Positions 35,816-47,010 are shown, numbered from the stretch's first letter. The stretch is DNA of 64,000 nt from Streptomyces flaveolus (GCF_000716535.1 NZ_JNWV01000009.1:62001-126000), one strand, 5' to 3'. Program-made: numbers and translations. The notes: generated from the sequence alone by a model not told the origin.

Positions 35816-36784
35816 TCAGCCGAGCGCCGGCACCACCCGTTCCGCGAACAACCGGAGGCTGCGCCAGCCCTCCTCCACCGGCATGCCGCCCGCCAGCGGA
35901 TGCAGCACCAGGCTGTCCAGGCCCAGCGCCGCGCACTGCTCCGGGGCGAGGATCCAGTACACGCCCTCGGCACGCAGTTCCGCCACGGTCGTGGCCGCCG
36001 ATCTCACCGCCGAGCGGACCTCGTCCGACTGCCAGGAGGCGTACGTCCGCGCCTCGTGCAGGAAGTGCTCGCCGTACCGGGCCCACGCCCGGTCCGGGTC
36101 CTCGGCGACGTGCAGGAGGGGGGTCTCCGCCGCCGGCATCATGGTCCAGCCCCCGGTGCCGTACTCGGTCAGCCTCTCCTTGTAGTACGTCTCCAGCTCC
36201 GGCAGATGCGCGCTCGGGAAGAACGGCAGGCCGAGCCGCGCGGCCCGGCGGGCGGCCGCCCTGGAGGAACCGCCGACCAGCAGCAGCGGATGCGGATCGG
36301 TGTACGGGCGCGGGGTGAGCCGTACCCGTCGGCCCCGGTAGGTGAACTCCTCGCCGGTCCACGCCGTCAGCAGCGTCTGGAGCAGCTCGTCCTGGAGCCG
36401 GCCGCGCCGGTGCCAGTCCACGCCGAACAGGGCGTACTCCTCCGGCCGGTACCCGATGCCGGCCACGGTCACCAGCCGGCCGCCGCTGAGCAGGTCCAGC
36501 ACGGCGATCTCCTCCGCCAGCCGCAGCGGGTCGTGCAGCGGGCCGATCATCGCCGACACCGTCACCGCGATCCGGCGGGTCGCTCCGAACACCGCGCCCG
36601 CGAAGGCGAACGGCGACGGCAGCCAGTTGTTCCGCGCGCCGTGGTGCTCCTCGGTCTGCACGGTGGTGATCCCGTGCTCGTCCGCGTACGCGGCCATCTC
36701 CAGGGCGGCCCGGTACCGGGCGGAGAGGGCGGCGGGAGAGGCGCCGGGCGCGACGAGATTGAAACGTACGACGGTGACGGGCAT
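35816..36784 (-). CDS. LLM-class flavin-dependent oxidoreductase
   Basis: The 322-residue TIM-barrel protein belongs to the luciferase-like monooxygenase family. It shows VVRFNLVAPGASP at the start, TVQTEEHHGARNNWLPSP, PLRLAEEIAVLDLLSGGRL and GIGYRPEEYALFG, the flavin-contact segments. Such enzymes use FMN or F420; which one cannot be decided here. The ATG at 36784 follows GGAGGGGGACCTCCCC, and this ribosome binding site is inside a perfect 12-pair hairpin. It is preceded on the same strand by the NCS1 permease. Confidence 0.88.
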   Translation of the reverse strand: MPVTVVRFNLVAPGASPAALSARYRAALEMAAYADEHGITTVQTEEHHGARNNWLPSPFAFAGAVFGATRRIAVTVSAMIGPLHDPLRLAEEIAVLDLLSGGRLVTVAGIGYRPEEYALFGVDWHRRGRLQDELLQTLLTAWTGEEFTYRGRRVRLTPRPYTDPHPLLLVGGSSRAAARRAARLGLPFFPSAHLPELETYYKERLTEYGTGGWTMMPAAETPLLHVAEDPDRAWARYGEHFLHEARTYASWQSDEVRSAVRSAATTVAELRAEGVYWILAPEQCAALGLDSLVLHPLAGGMPVEEGWRSLRLFAERVVPALG

Positions 36785-36788
36785 GGGG

Positions 36789-36843
36789 AGGTCCCCCTCC
36801 GGTGCGCTGCGGTGGAGGGGGACCTTAGCTGACGATGCGTCAG
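36789..36843 (-). promoter_or_regulatory. SD-sequestering hairpin and upstream operator of the LLM gene
   Basis: AGGTCCCCCTCC (36789-36800) pairs perfectly with GGAGGGGGACCT (36814-36825). On the minus-strand transcript this buries the ribosome binding site just before the ATG. Immediately upstream of it in transcript order, CTGACGATGCGTCAG (36829-36843) is a perfect six-base inverted repeat with a three-base centre, resembling TetR-type operators. Confidence 0.6.
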
Positions 36844-36964
36844 ATATCCAGGACCGGAGAGGCCGGCTGCGCTTCGGGGCGAGTGCCGTCCTGCAAAGAG
36901 CGGCCTGTCCCAGGGAGGCGAGGGCCCGTCCGGACGGGGGAGCGACCCCTCCGGCTGAGGCGCC

Positions 36965-38416
36965 TCACACGCCGGCGGTCTCGCGCTCCCCGGCCGGGTC
37001 GGTCGTCCCCGCCGGGCGCTCGACCGCCGGCTTCGGCAGCACCAGGTACAGCCCGCCCGAGATCACGATCGTCGCGACCCAGCCGAGGCCGTACTCGCCG
37101 ATCACGTTGTTCGCCGCGAGCGGGCCGGTGAACCAGTCCGAGGTGGTGAACATCAGCCCCGACACCAGGCCGACCGCCCAGGCGGCCACCGCAGCGGGGG
37201 AGAAGCCGCCCCGGTACCAGTAGGCGCTGGTCCGGGTGGTGTCGGTCATCGCCGCGCCGTCGTACTCCGTGCGGCGGAACATGTCCGCGCCGAACACGCC
37301 GACCCAGGCCGAGAAGGCGACCGCCAGCAGCGAAAGGAAGGCGATGAACGACCCCATGAAGCTCGTCGCCACCAGCATCAGCACCCCGCCGAAGACCAGC
37401 GAGATCACGGCGTTGACGGAGACCGCCCAGTGCCGCGGCACCTTGAAGCCCAGGGTCTGCGCGGTGAAGCCCGCCGAGTACATCGACATCGAGTTGATCA
37501 GCAGCATGCCGATCAGCGCGATGAACAGGTAGGGCACGGCGATCCAGGTCGGCAGGATCTCGCCGAGGAAGGACACCGGGTCGCTCGCCGAGGCGAGGTC
37601 CGGCGTGGCGACGGCCATCACCGCGCCCATCAGGACCATGGGCAGGACGACGACACCGGCGCCGCCCACCGCCGTACCCACGATCGCCTTCGAGGACGCC
37701 GTGCGCGGCAGGTAGCGGGTGAAGTCCGGGGCGGACGGGATCCAGCTGACACCGCCCGCGGCGATCATGCCGATGCCGGTGATCACGGCGGCCGTGGAAC
37801 CGGCGCTGTGGTCCATCACCTTCTGCCAGTCGGTGTTCGCCACCAGATAGCCCAGGACGAGCACCGAGAAGACGCCGAAGAAATAGGTCGCGTACTTGTT
37901 GCACTTCTGCACGGCGTTGATGCCGAGCCCGGAGATCGCGAAGGTCGCGACGACGAACGCCAGCAGCGTCACCATGTCCAGCACGCTGTTCGCCTCGACG
38001 CCGAACAGGATGTCCAGGATGGTGAGCATCGCGTAGGCGCCGGTCACCGCGTTGATCGTCTCCCAGCCCCAGCGCGCGACCCAGATCAGCGAACCGGGCA
38101 GCAGATTGCCCCGCTGTCCGAAGACCGCCCGCGACAGCGCCATGCCGGGCGCGCCGCCCCGCTTGCCCGCGATGCCGATCAGGCCCACGAGGCCGTACGA
38201 CACGATCGGCGCCGCCACCGCGACGACCAGCGCCTGCCAGATGTTCAGGTGGTACGCCACGACCAGGCTCGCGCCCATCGTCAGCAGCAGCACGCTGATG
38301 TTCGCGCCGACCCAGGTGGGGAACAGTTCCCGGGTCCTCGCCGTGCGCTCGTGGTCGGGGACCTGCTCGATACCGCGCGTTTCGAGAGCGCCTTCGGTCT
38401 CGACGGTTTTCGTCAT
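36965..38416 (-). CDS. NCS1 family nucleobase/cytosine-type permease
   Basis: The 483-residue membrane protein has about 12 hydrophobic segments and the pattern of NCS1 porters: FPTWVGANISVLLLTMGASL in segment 1, SRAVFGQRGNLLPG, WGWETINAVTGAYAML and IPSAPDFTRYLPR. These take up cytosine, purines, allantoin or hydantoins with H+ or Na+. The substrate is not clear from sequence. ATG 38416 fits the family N-terminus but lacks a ribosome binding site. An ATG at 38485 has GGGAG upstream and would add 23 residues of poor character. It is divergent from ftsY. Confidence 0.87.
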   Translation of the reverse strand: MTKTVETEGALETRGIEQVPDHERTARTRELFPTWVGANISVLLLTMGASLVVAYHLNIWQALVVAVAAPIVSYGLVGLIGIAGKRGGAPGMALSRAVFGQRGNLLPGSLIWVARWGWETINAVTGAYAMLTILDILFGVEANSVLDMVTLLAFVVATFAISGLGINAVQKCNKYATYFFGVFSVLVLGYLVANTDWQKVMDHSAGSTAAVITGIGMIAAGGVSWIPSAPDFTRYLPRTASSKAIVGTAVGGAGVVVLPMVLMGAVMAVATPDLASASDPVSFLGEILPTWIAVPYLFIALIGMLLINSMSMYSAGFTAQTLGFKVPRHWAVSVNAVISLVFGGVLMLVATSFMGSFIAFLSLLAVAFSAWVGVFGADMFRRTEYDGAAMTDTTRTSAYWYRGGFSPAAVAAWAVGLVSGLMFTTSDWFTGPLAANNVIGEYGLGWVATIVISGGLYLVLPKPAVERPAGTTDPAGERETAGV

Positions 38417-38583
38417 GAAAGAGGTGCCAGACGTGGGGGGACAGGGACGAGGGGACTCTACGCGCGTCAACAGCGCGGTCACCATCGTACTTTGCTCCCA
38501 CTCCTAGCGATAAGTGGCTTTGTCTCTCGGAGGAAGCCACAAGCGGGGTCCGCGCACACCCCATGGCCGATACTGGACGCGTT

Positions 38584-39786
38584 ATGGAAACCGTCATCCT
38601 TGCTGTAGTCATCGCCGTGGTCGTGCTCGGCGCGCTCGGCGGGCTGATCGTGGGCAGCCGGCGCCGGAAGTCGCTGCCCCCGCCGCCCCCCAAAGCGCCC
38701 GACATCACCGCGCCCCCGGCCGAGCCGCACGTCGGCGACGAAGCCGAGACGCCGCGCGACGAACCGCGCCGGACGATCGAGGAGGTGGATCTTCCCGGCG
38801 GCCCCGCACCGGTCGTCGTCGAGGAGCCTCCCGTGGTCGAGGCTCCCGAGATCGAGATCCCGGAGCCCACGGCAGGCCGGCTGGTCCGCCTGCGCACCCG
38901 CCTGTCCCGCTCGCAGAACGCCCTCGGCAAGGGCCTGCTCACGCTGCTCTCGCGCGAGCACCTGGACGAGGACACCTGGGAGGAGATCGAGGACACGCTG
39001 CTCACCGCCGACGTCGGCGTCCAGCCCACCCAGGAACTGGTCGAGCGCCTGCGCGAACGCGTCAGGGTCCTCGGCACCCGCACCCCCGAGGAGCTGCGCG
39101 GCCTGCTCCGCGAGGAGCTGCTCGTGCTGATCGGCACCGACGTCGACCGCACGGTCAGGACCGAGCCCGAGGACCGCAAGCCGGGCATCGTGATGGTCGT
39201 CGGCGTCAACGGCACCGGCAAGACCACCACCACCGGCAAGCTCGCGCGCGTGCTCGTCGCCGACGGCCGCACGGTCGTGCTCGGCGCCGCCGACACCTTC
39301 CGCGCCGCCGCCGCCGACCAGCTCCAGACCTGGGGCGAGCGCGTCGGCGCCTACACCGTGCGCGGCCCCGAGGCCGGCGACCCCGCCTCCGTCGCCTTCG
39401 ACGCGGTCAAGGAAGGCAAGGAGATGGGGGTCGACGTCGTCCTCATCGACACCGCCGGCCGCCTGCACACCAAGACCGGCCTCATGGACGAGCTGGGCAA
39501 GGTCAAGCGGGTCGTGGAGAAGCACGCTCCGCTGGACGAGGTGCTGCTCGTCCTGGACGCCACCACCGGCCAGAACGGCCTGGTCCAGGCCCGCGTGTTC
39601 GCCGAGGTCGTGGACATCACCGGCATCGTGCTGACCAAGCTGGACGGCACGGCCAAGGGCGGCATCGTCATCGCGGTCCAGCGGGAGCTGGGCGTGCCGG
39701 TCAAGCTGGTCGGGCTCGGCGAGGGCGCGGACGATCTCGCGCCGTTCGAGCCGGAGGCGTTCGTGGACGCGCTTATCGGAGAGTGA
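38584..39786 (+). CDS. ftsY: Signal recognition particle receptor FtsY
   Basis: FtsY is the membrane receptor that accepts ribosome-nascent chain complexes from SRP and hydrolyses GTP with Ffh. The 400-residue protein has an N-terminal membrane segment (METVILAVVIAVVVLGALGG), typical of actinobacterial FtsY, an acidic Pro-rich A domain, the N domain, and the G domain with GVNGTGKTTTTGKLA (G1), DTFRAAAADQL, DTAGRLHTK (G3) and TKLDGTAKGG (G4). ATG 38584 begins at the membrane helix. A strong terminator follows at once. Confidence 0.96.
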   Translation: METVILAVVIAVVVLGALGGLIVGSRRRKSLPPPPPKAPDITAPPAEPHVGDEAETPRDEPRRTIEEVDLPGGPAPVVVEEPPVVEAPEIEIPEPTAGRLVRLRTRLSRSQNALGKGLLTLLSREHLDEDTWEEIEDTLLTADVGVQPTQELVERLRERVRVLGTRTPEELRGLLREELLVLIGTDVDRTVRTEPEDRKPGIVMVVGVNGTGKTTTTGKLARVLVADGRTVVLGAADTFRAAAADQLQTWGERVGAYTVRGPEAGDPASVAFDAVKEGKEMGVDVVLIDTAGRLHTKTGLMDELGKVKRVVEKHAPLDEVLLVLDATTGQNGLVQARVFAEVVDITGIVLTKLDGTAKGGIVIAVQRELGVPVKLVGLGEGADDLAPFEPEAFVDALIGE

Positions 39787-39826
39787 ACCACCTGCGGACG
39801 CCCGCAGGCGGTCGCGTGGCCACCAA

Positions 39827-39866
39827 GAAGCTCCCGCCCCGAGGTGCAGTCGGGGACGGGAGCTTC
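39827..39866. terminator. Terminator after ftsY
   Basis: GAAGCTCCCG pairs with CGGGAGCTTC, extended inward by CCCCGA with TCGGGG (one bulged A), followed by GTCTT. It lies between convergent ftsY and the primase-polymerase-like gene and could serve both. Confidence 0.85.
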
Positions 39867-39883
39867 GTCTTGGGCGGGCGGGC

Positions 39884-40546
39884 CTACGCCCGGGCCCGTG
39901 ACCGGTGGGCTACGTACGCCAGCGTGCCGAGCAGCAGCCGGGCCGCCGGGGGCCGGGTCGCCGCGTCCAGCACGGGCGGGCGCAGCCAGCGCACCGGGCC
40001 GAGGCCGCCCCGGTCGGAGGGGGGCGCGGTGATGTGCGTGCCGGGGCCGAGGCCGCGCAGGTCCAGCGCGGCCGGGTCGTCCCAGCCCATGCGGTAGAGC
40101 AGCCGGGGGAGGTCGGCGGCGGCGCCGGGCGCGACGAAGAAGTGGGCGCGGCCGTCCGGGGTCGCGGTCACCGGGCCGAGCGGGAGGCCCATCCGCTCCA
40201 GGCGGACCAGAGCACGGCGGCCGGCCGGCTCCGAGACCTCGATGACGTCGAAGGCCCGGCCCACCAGCAGCATCACCGAGGCGCCCGGGAACTCCGACCA
40301 GGCCTTGCCCACCTCGTCCAGCGTGGCCCCGGCCGGAACGGGCGGGGCGAAGTCCAGCGGATGCGCGCCCGGTGCCGCGCAGTCGGACCGCCCGCAGGAG
40401 CAGGCGCCTCCGGCGGCCCGTGCCCCCGGCACCACGTCCCAGCCCCACAGCCCGGTGAACTCGGCGACGGCGGTGCACTCCGCGGACCGGCCGCGCCGAC
40501 GCGTGCCGGACCGGATTTCGCGGATGCCGCCGATCGTGAAGCCCAT
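39884..40546 (-). CDS. Bifunctional primase/polymerase-like (Prim-Pol) N-terminal domain protein
   Basis: The 220-residue protein resembles the N-terminal domain of archaeo-eukaryotic-type Prim-Pol enzymes as found singly in Streptomyces: WGWDVVPGARAAGGACSCG, CAAPGAHPLDFAPP, then VMLLVGRAFDVIEVSE, RAHFFVAPG and THITAPPSDRGGLGPVRW. A Cys pair (CSCGRSDC) suggests a zinc knuckle. The acidic catalytic triad is not fully evident (only DVIEV), so it may be inactive or regulatory. ATG 40546 has GGAGGGGG upstream. It is divergent from nsdA and convergent with ftsY. Confidence 0.8.
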   Translation of the reverse strand: MGFTIGGIREIRSGTRRRGRSAECTAVAEFTGLWGWDVVPGARAAGGACSCGRSDCAAPGAHPLDFAPPVPAGATLDEVGKAWSEFPGASVMLLVGRAFDVIEVSEPAGRRALVRLERMGLPLGPVTATPDGRAHFFVAPGAAADLPRLLYRMGWDDPAALDLRGLGPGTHITAPPSDRGGLGPVRWLRPPVLDAATRPPAARLLLGTLAYVAHRSRARA

Positions 40547-41004
40547 GCCCCCTCCAACGGGTCCAGCGCGCCGGTGGTTACGCCACGGAGCGAGACGGAA
40601 GCGGAACGTAACGCTACGGCTCCGCCTCCCCGTGGGGACGCGGCGCTAAGGCGGCGCCTTGAGGTGCGGAGGGTGGCGCACCGGGGGGATACGCGCCCCC
40701 GAGTGCATCACTCCGCCCACTTCCGGCCGTCCTATGTCAAGTGAATCGCGTGCGGGCCACCGTGAGTTCATTCGAAGGGGTGGCGAATGGTGGCGTTTCA
40801 GGGATCCCTGTGGTTGGACGGGTGATCGTAGGATTACTGTGAGTGTGCGAGTCCCCGGGGCACATGCACTCGCGGGTATGCCGGAGGCAAGTCGTCAAAC
40901 CGTTCGAAGGGTGAGAACCGGCGGACGGGAGGCCGTATTTACCGGCATTCTGATAGGGCTTGGCGCATCGGGCGACAAGTGGTCTCAGGGATGGGGGCGT
41001 TCCA
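40547..41004 (+). other. Long divergent regulatory region upstream of nsdA
   Basis: There is no gene in these 458 bases. They include a G/C hairpin GGGGGATACGCGCCCCC (near 40684), AT-richer segments around 40730-40850 and the sequence TAGGAT (40829), a possible -10 box without a clear -35. This fits a developmentally controlled gene, but no named binding site is recognised. Confidence 0.35.
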
Positions 41005-42483
41005 GTGGGCGGCAATGGCGGAAGCGGGACACACGCTGACAAGCGCCCCAACGAGCTGCTCGGTTCGTGGTTCGTGCGCAGCGGCTGGTCCAAGGGCGAG
41101 CTGGCCCGCCAAGTGAACCGCAGGGCACGCCAGTTGGGTGCCAACCACATCTCCACCGACACCTCGCGGGTGCGCCGCTGGCTGGACGGGGAGAACCCGC
41201 GCGAACCGATCCCGCGCATCCTCTCGGAGCTGTTCTCCGAGCGCTTCGGCTGCGTCGTCTCCATCGAGGACCTCGGCCTGCGCGCCGCCCGCCAGTCGCC
41301 CGCCGCCTCCGGAGTCGACCTGCCCTGGACGGGCCCGCAGACGGTCGCCCTGCTCGGTGAGTTCTCCCGCAGCGACCTGATGCTCGCCCGGCGCGGCTTC
41401 CTCGGGACCTCGCTCGCGCTGTCCGCCGGCCCCTCCCTCATCGAGCCCATGCAGCGCTGGCTCGTGCCCACCCCAGCCTCCCCGGCCCCGCCCGAGCCCC
41501 AGTCCGCCCTCGACGCGCGCAGGCCTGGCCGGCTGTCCCGGCCGGAGCTGGAGCTGCTGGAGTCCACCACGCGCATGTTCCGCCAGTGGGACGCCCAGTG
41601 CGGCGGCGGTCTGCGCCGCAAGGCGGTCGTCGGCCAGTTGCACGAGGTCACCGACCTGCTCCAGGAGCCCCAGCCCGAGGCCACCACCCGCAGGCTGTTC
41701 AAGGTCGCCGCCGAGCTGGCCGAGCTGGCCGGCTGGATGTCGTACGACGTCGGCCTCCAGCCCACCGCCCAGAAGTACTTCGTGCTCGCCCTGCACGCGG
41801 CCAAGGAAGCCGGGGACAAGCCGCTCGGCTCGTACATCCTCTCCAGCATGAGCCGCCAGATGATCCACCTCGGCCGGCCCGAGGACGCCCTGGAGCTCAT
41901 CCACCTCGCCCAGTACGGCAGCCGCGACTGCGCGAGCCCGCGCACCCAGTCCATGCTGTATGCGATGGAGGCCCGCGCCTACGCCAACATGGGCCAGCCC
42001 GGCAAGACCAAGCGCGCCGTCCGCATGGCCGAGGACACCTTCGCCGAGGTCGACGAGTGGGACGAGCCGGACCCCGACTGGATCCGCTTCTTCTCCGAGG
42101 CCGAGCTGTACGGCGAGAACTCCCACTCCTACCGCGACCTCGCCTACGTGGCCGGGCGCAGCCCCACCTACGCCTCCCTCGCCGAGCCGCTCATGCGGCG
42201 GGCCGTGGAGCTGTTCGCCGAGGACTCCGAGTACCAGCGGTCGTACGCGCTCAACCTCATCGGCATGGCCACCGTGCACCTGCTCCGGCGCGAGCCCGAG
42301 GAGAGCGCGACCTACGCCACGCGGGCCATGCAGATCGCCAAGAAGGTCCGCTCCGAGCGTGTGAACACTCGTATCCGAAAGACGGTCGACACGGCCGTCC
42401 GCGACTACGGCGACCTCGCCGCCGTGGTCGACCTCAGTGACCAGCTCGCCGTCGACCTGCCGGAGACCGCCGAAGCCGTCTGA
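41005..42483 (+). CDS. nsdA: NsdA, negative regulator of differentiation and antibiotic production
   Basis: The 492-residue protein matches NsdA of S. coelicolor, whose loss raises sporulation and antibiotic output. Its N-terminus has a helix-turn-helix-like region (WFVRSGWSKGELARQVNRR, DTSRVRRWLDGENPREPIP) similar to Cro/C1 regulators. A twin-arginine-like SRSDLMLARRGFLGTSLAL segment follows near residue 130, and the C-terminal two thirds are TPR-like helices (YFVLALHAAKEAGDKPLGSY). GTG 41005 has GGGGG upstream. It lies between the Prim-Pol gene and amtB. Confidence 0.92.
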   Translation: MGGNGGSGTHADKRPNELLGSWFVRSGWSKGELARQVNRRARQLGANHISTDTSRVRRWLDGENPREPIPRILSELFSERFGCVVSIEDLGLRAARQSPAASGVDLPWTGPQTVALLGEFSRSDLMLARRGFLGTSLALSAGPSLIEPMQRWLVPTPASPAPPEPQSALDARRPGRLSRPELELLESTTRMFRQWDAQCGGGLRRKAVVGQLHEVTDLLQEPQPEATTRRLFKVAAELAELAGWMSYDVGLQPTAQKYFVLALHAAKEAGDKPLGSYILSSMSRQMIHLGRPEDALELIHLAQYGSRDCASPRTQSMLYAMEARAYANMGQPGKTKRAVRMAEDTFAEVDEWDEPDPDWIRFFSEAELYGENSHSYRDLAYVAGRSPTYASLAEPLMRRAVELFAEDSEYQRSYALNLIGMATVHLLRREPEESATYATRAMQIAKKVRSERVNTRIRKTVDTAVRDYGDLAAVVDLSDQLAVDLPETAEAV

Positions 42484-42683
42484 CCACCACAGCACCCCAG
42501 ACCCCGGCCGCGGCCGGTCCTCCCGAACTGCCCGACTCGGCTCCCCCATGCCAGGTCATCGGAAGGCCCGCCGCGGCCGGCCCGTGTCTCCGCGCGTCTC
42601 CCGCGGAGAAGGTTGCGCCACGATAACGATCGCGCGGCCCGGCATCCCGCACTTCATCGACGCGTAACACACAGGGCGCCTTC

Positions 42684-42721
42684 GTCACCCCGGCGAAACA
42701 ACGAGGGGCTTCCACCGAAAC
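42684..42721 (+). promoter_or_regulatory. GlnR binding site upstream of amtB
   Basis: The spacing GTCAC-N6-GAAAC-N6-GGGCT-N6-GAAAC matches the two-box GlnR consensus (gTnAc-n6-GaAAc, repeated every 22 bases), with only the third element poor. It lies 105 bases upstream of amtB, whose Streptomyces homologue is a known GlnR target activated under nitrogen limitation. Confidence 0.82.
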
Positions 42722-42749
42722 CGCGCTGCGCCAGTCTCGTGGCGCATAA

Positions 42750-44501
<1,752 letters not shown>

Positions 44502-44556
44502 CACAGCAGAATCTGGGTCAGGGGAACGTCCGGGGAAACGGAACAGGAGTCGCTGG

Positions 44557-47010
44557 GTGACGGGTACGGATGTGCGGAAAGAGACGGAAGGCTCGGGACC
44601 CGGCGGCTACGCGGCGGCCCGGCTGCGCCTCCTCACGGAGGGGGCGCGGTCCGGGCCGCCGCGCCGTACCGCCCTCAGCGGACTGACCGACGACTGGCTC
44701 GCCGGACTGTTCGACGCGGCGGCGGGCGCGGCGCACGGCGTCTCCCTCGTCGCCGTCGGCGGCTACGGCCGCGGGGAGCTGTCCCCGCGCAGCGACCTCG
44801 ACCTCGTTCTGCTCCACGACGGCTCCGACCCCGGCGCGGTCGCCGCCCTCGCCGACCGGATCTGGTACCCCGTCTGGGACCTCGGCCTCGCCCTCGACCA
44901 CTCCGTCCGCACTCCCGCCGAGGCCCGCAAGACGGCCGGCGAGGACCTCAAGGTCCACCTCGGCCTGCTGGACGCCCGCCACCTGGCCGGCGACCCGGCC
45001 CTCACCGCCGGCCTGCGCACCGCCGCCCTCGCCGACTGGCGCAACCAGGCCCCCAGACGCCTGCCCGAACTCCAGGAACTGTGCGCCGAACGCGCCGCGC
45101 GCCAGGGCGAACTCCAGTACCTCCTGGAACCCGACCTCAAGGAGGCCCGCGGCGGCCTCCGCGACGCCACCGCCCTGCGCGCCGTCGCCGCCTCCTGGCT
45201 CGCCGACGCCCCCCGCGAGGGCCTGGCCGAGGCCCGCCGCCGCCTCCTCGACGTCCGGGACGCCCTCCACCTGGCCACCGGCCGCGCCACCGACCGGCTC
45301 GCCCTCCAGGAACAGGACCAGGTCGCCGCCGAGCTCGGCCTGCTCGACGCCGACACCCTGCTGCGACAGGTGTACGAAGCGGCGCGGGTGATCGCGTACG
45401 CCAGTGACGTGACCTGGCGGGAAGTGGGGCGCGTGCTGCGTTCGCGCGCCGTCCGGCCGCGTCTGCGCGCCATGCTGGGTGGCGGCAAGCCGGTCACGGA
45501 ACGGTCGCCGCTGGCCGAAGGCGTGGTCGAGCAGGACGGCGAGGTGGTGCTGGCCCGCGCCGCACGCCCGGAACGCGACCCCGTGCTCCCGCTGCGCGCC
45601 GCGGCCGCCGCCGCCCAGGCCGGCCTCCCGCTCTCGCTGCACGCCGTCAGGCGGATGGCCGCCACCGCGCGGCCCCTGCCCGCCCCCTGGCCCGCCGAGG
45701 CCCGCGAGCAACTGGTCACCCTGCTCGGCTCCGGCCGCCCCACGATCGAGGTCTGGGAGGCCCTGGAGGCCGAGGGCCTGATCACCCGCCTGCTGCCCGA
45801 CTGGGAACGGGTGCGCTGCCGGCCGCAGCGCAACGCCGTGCACGTGTGGACGGTGGATCGCCACCTGATCGAGACGGCGGTCCGGGCCTCCGAGTTCACC
45901 CGTCGCGTCAGCCGCCCCGACCTGCTGCTGGTCGCCGCGCTGCTGCACGACATCGGCAAGGGCTGGCCCGGCGACCACTCGGTGGCCGGCGAGATCATCG
46001 CCAAGGACGTCGCCGCACGGATCGGCTTCGACCGGTCGGACGTGGCCGTGCTGTCCCTGCTGGTGCGCCACCACCTGCTGCTCATCGAGACCGCCACCCG
46101 CCGCGACCTGGACGACCCCGCCACCGTCCGCTCCGTCGCCGAGGCCGTCGGCAGCCAGAGCACCCTGGAGCTGCTGCACGCCCTCACCGAGGCGGACGCC
46201 CTCGCGACCGGCCCGGCCGCCTGGTCCTCCTGGCGCGGCTCCCTCGTCGCCGACCTCGTCCGACGCGTCCGCGCCGTCCTCGCCGGGGACGTCCCCGACG
46301 AACCCGAGCCGGCCGCGCCCACCGCCGAGCAGGAACGCCTCGCCATCGAGGCCCACCGCACCGGTGGCCCGGTCCTCGCCCTGCGCGCCCAGACCGAACC
46401 GGTCAGCGACGAGGATCCGGACGGCGACCCGGAGCCCCTGGGCGTGGAGCTGCTCATCGCCGTACCCGACCAGCCCGGGGTGCTGCCCGCGGTCGCCGGT
46501 GTCCTCGCCGTGCACCGCCTCACCGTCCGCACGGCGGAGCTGCGCGCGCTGCCCCTGCCGGACGACGTGGACGACGACGGAGCGGTCCTCCTGCTCAACT
46601 GGCGGGTCGCCGCCGAGTACGGCTCCCTGCCCCAGGCGGCCCGCCTGCGCACCGACCTCGTCCGCGCCCTGGACGGCACCCTCGACATCGCCGGCCGTCT
46701 CGCCGAACGTGACGCGGCCTACCCGCGCCGCCGCAGCTGGACCGCCCCGCCGCCCCGCGTGACGGTCGCCCCGGCCGCCTCCCACCACGCCACGGTGATC
46801 GAGGTCCGCACCCAGGACGCCCCGGGCCTGCTGTACCGCATCGGCATGGCCCTGGAGAAGGCGGGCGTACGGGTCCGGAGCATGCACGTGAGCACGCTGG
46901 GCTCCAACGCGGTGGACGCGTTCTACGTCACGACCGGGACCGGCGCGCCGCTGCCCGCCGGGGACGCGGCGTCACTGGCGGGGGTGCTGGAGGAGACGCT
47001 GCGCGGATGA
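44557..47010 (+). CDS. glnD: PII nucleotidyltransferase GlnD
   Basis: GlnD modifies and demodifies PII according to glutamine level; in Streptomyces it adenylylates GlnK. The 817-residue protein has the nucleotidyltransferase motif VGGYGRGELSPRSDLDLVLL near residue 70, a helical domain, an HD phosphohydrolase domain (AALLHDIGKGWPGDHS near 465), and two C-terminal ACT domains (IAVPDQPGVLPAVAGVLAVH; IEVRTQDAPGLLYRIGMALE). GTG 44557 has CAGGAG upstream. It is third in the amtB-glnK-glnD operon. Confidence 0.95.
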   Translation: MTGTDVRKETEGSGPGGYAAARLRLLTEGARSGPPRRTALSGLTDDWLAGLFDAAAGAAHGVSLVAVGGYGRGELSPRSDLDLVLLHDGSDPGAVAALADRIWYPVWDLGLALDHSVRTPAEARKTAGEDLKVHLGLLDARHLAGDPALTAGLRTAALADWRNQAPRRLPELQELCAERAARQGELQYLLEPDLKEARGGLRDATALRAVAASWLADAPREGLAEARRRLLDVRDALHLATGRATDRLALQEQDQVAAELGLLDADTLLRQVYEAARVIAYASDVTWREVGRVLRSRAVRPRLRAMLGGGKPVTERSPLAEGVVEQDGEVVLARAARPERDPVLPLRAAAAAAQAGLPLSLHAVRRMAATARPLPAPWPAEAREQLVTLLGSGRPTIEVWEALEAEGLITRLLPDWERVRCRPQRNAVHVWTVDRHLIETAVRASEFTRRVSRPDLLLVAALLHDIGKGWPGDHSVAGEIIAKDVAARIGFDRSDVAVLSLLVRHHLLLIETATRRDLDDPATVRSVAEAVGSQSTLELLHALTEADALATGPAAWSSWRGSLVADLVRRVRAVLAGDVPDEPEPAAPTAEQERLAIEAHRTGGPVLALRAQTEPVSDEDPDGDPEPLGVELLIAVPDQPGVLPAVAGVLAVHRLTVRTAELRALPLPDDVDDDGAVLLLNWRVAAEYGSLPQAARLRTDLVRALDGTLDIAGRLAERDAAYPRRRSWTAPPPRVTVAPAASHHATVIEVRTQDAPGLLYRIGMALEKAGVRVRSMHVSTLGSNAVDAFYVTTGTGAPLPAGDAASLAGVLEETLRG

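Noticed and set aside
38417..38485. Longer start for the NCS1 permease
   Set aside because: Although a better ribosome binding site precedes ATG 38485, the extra 23 residues look like translated leader; kept only as an alternative.
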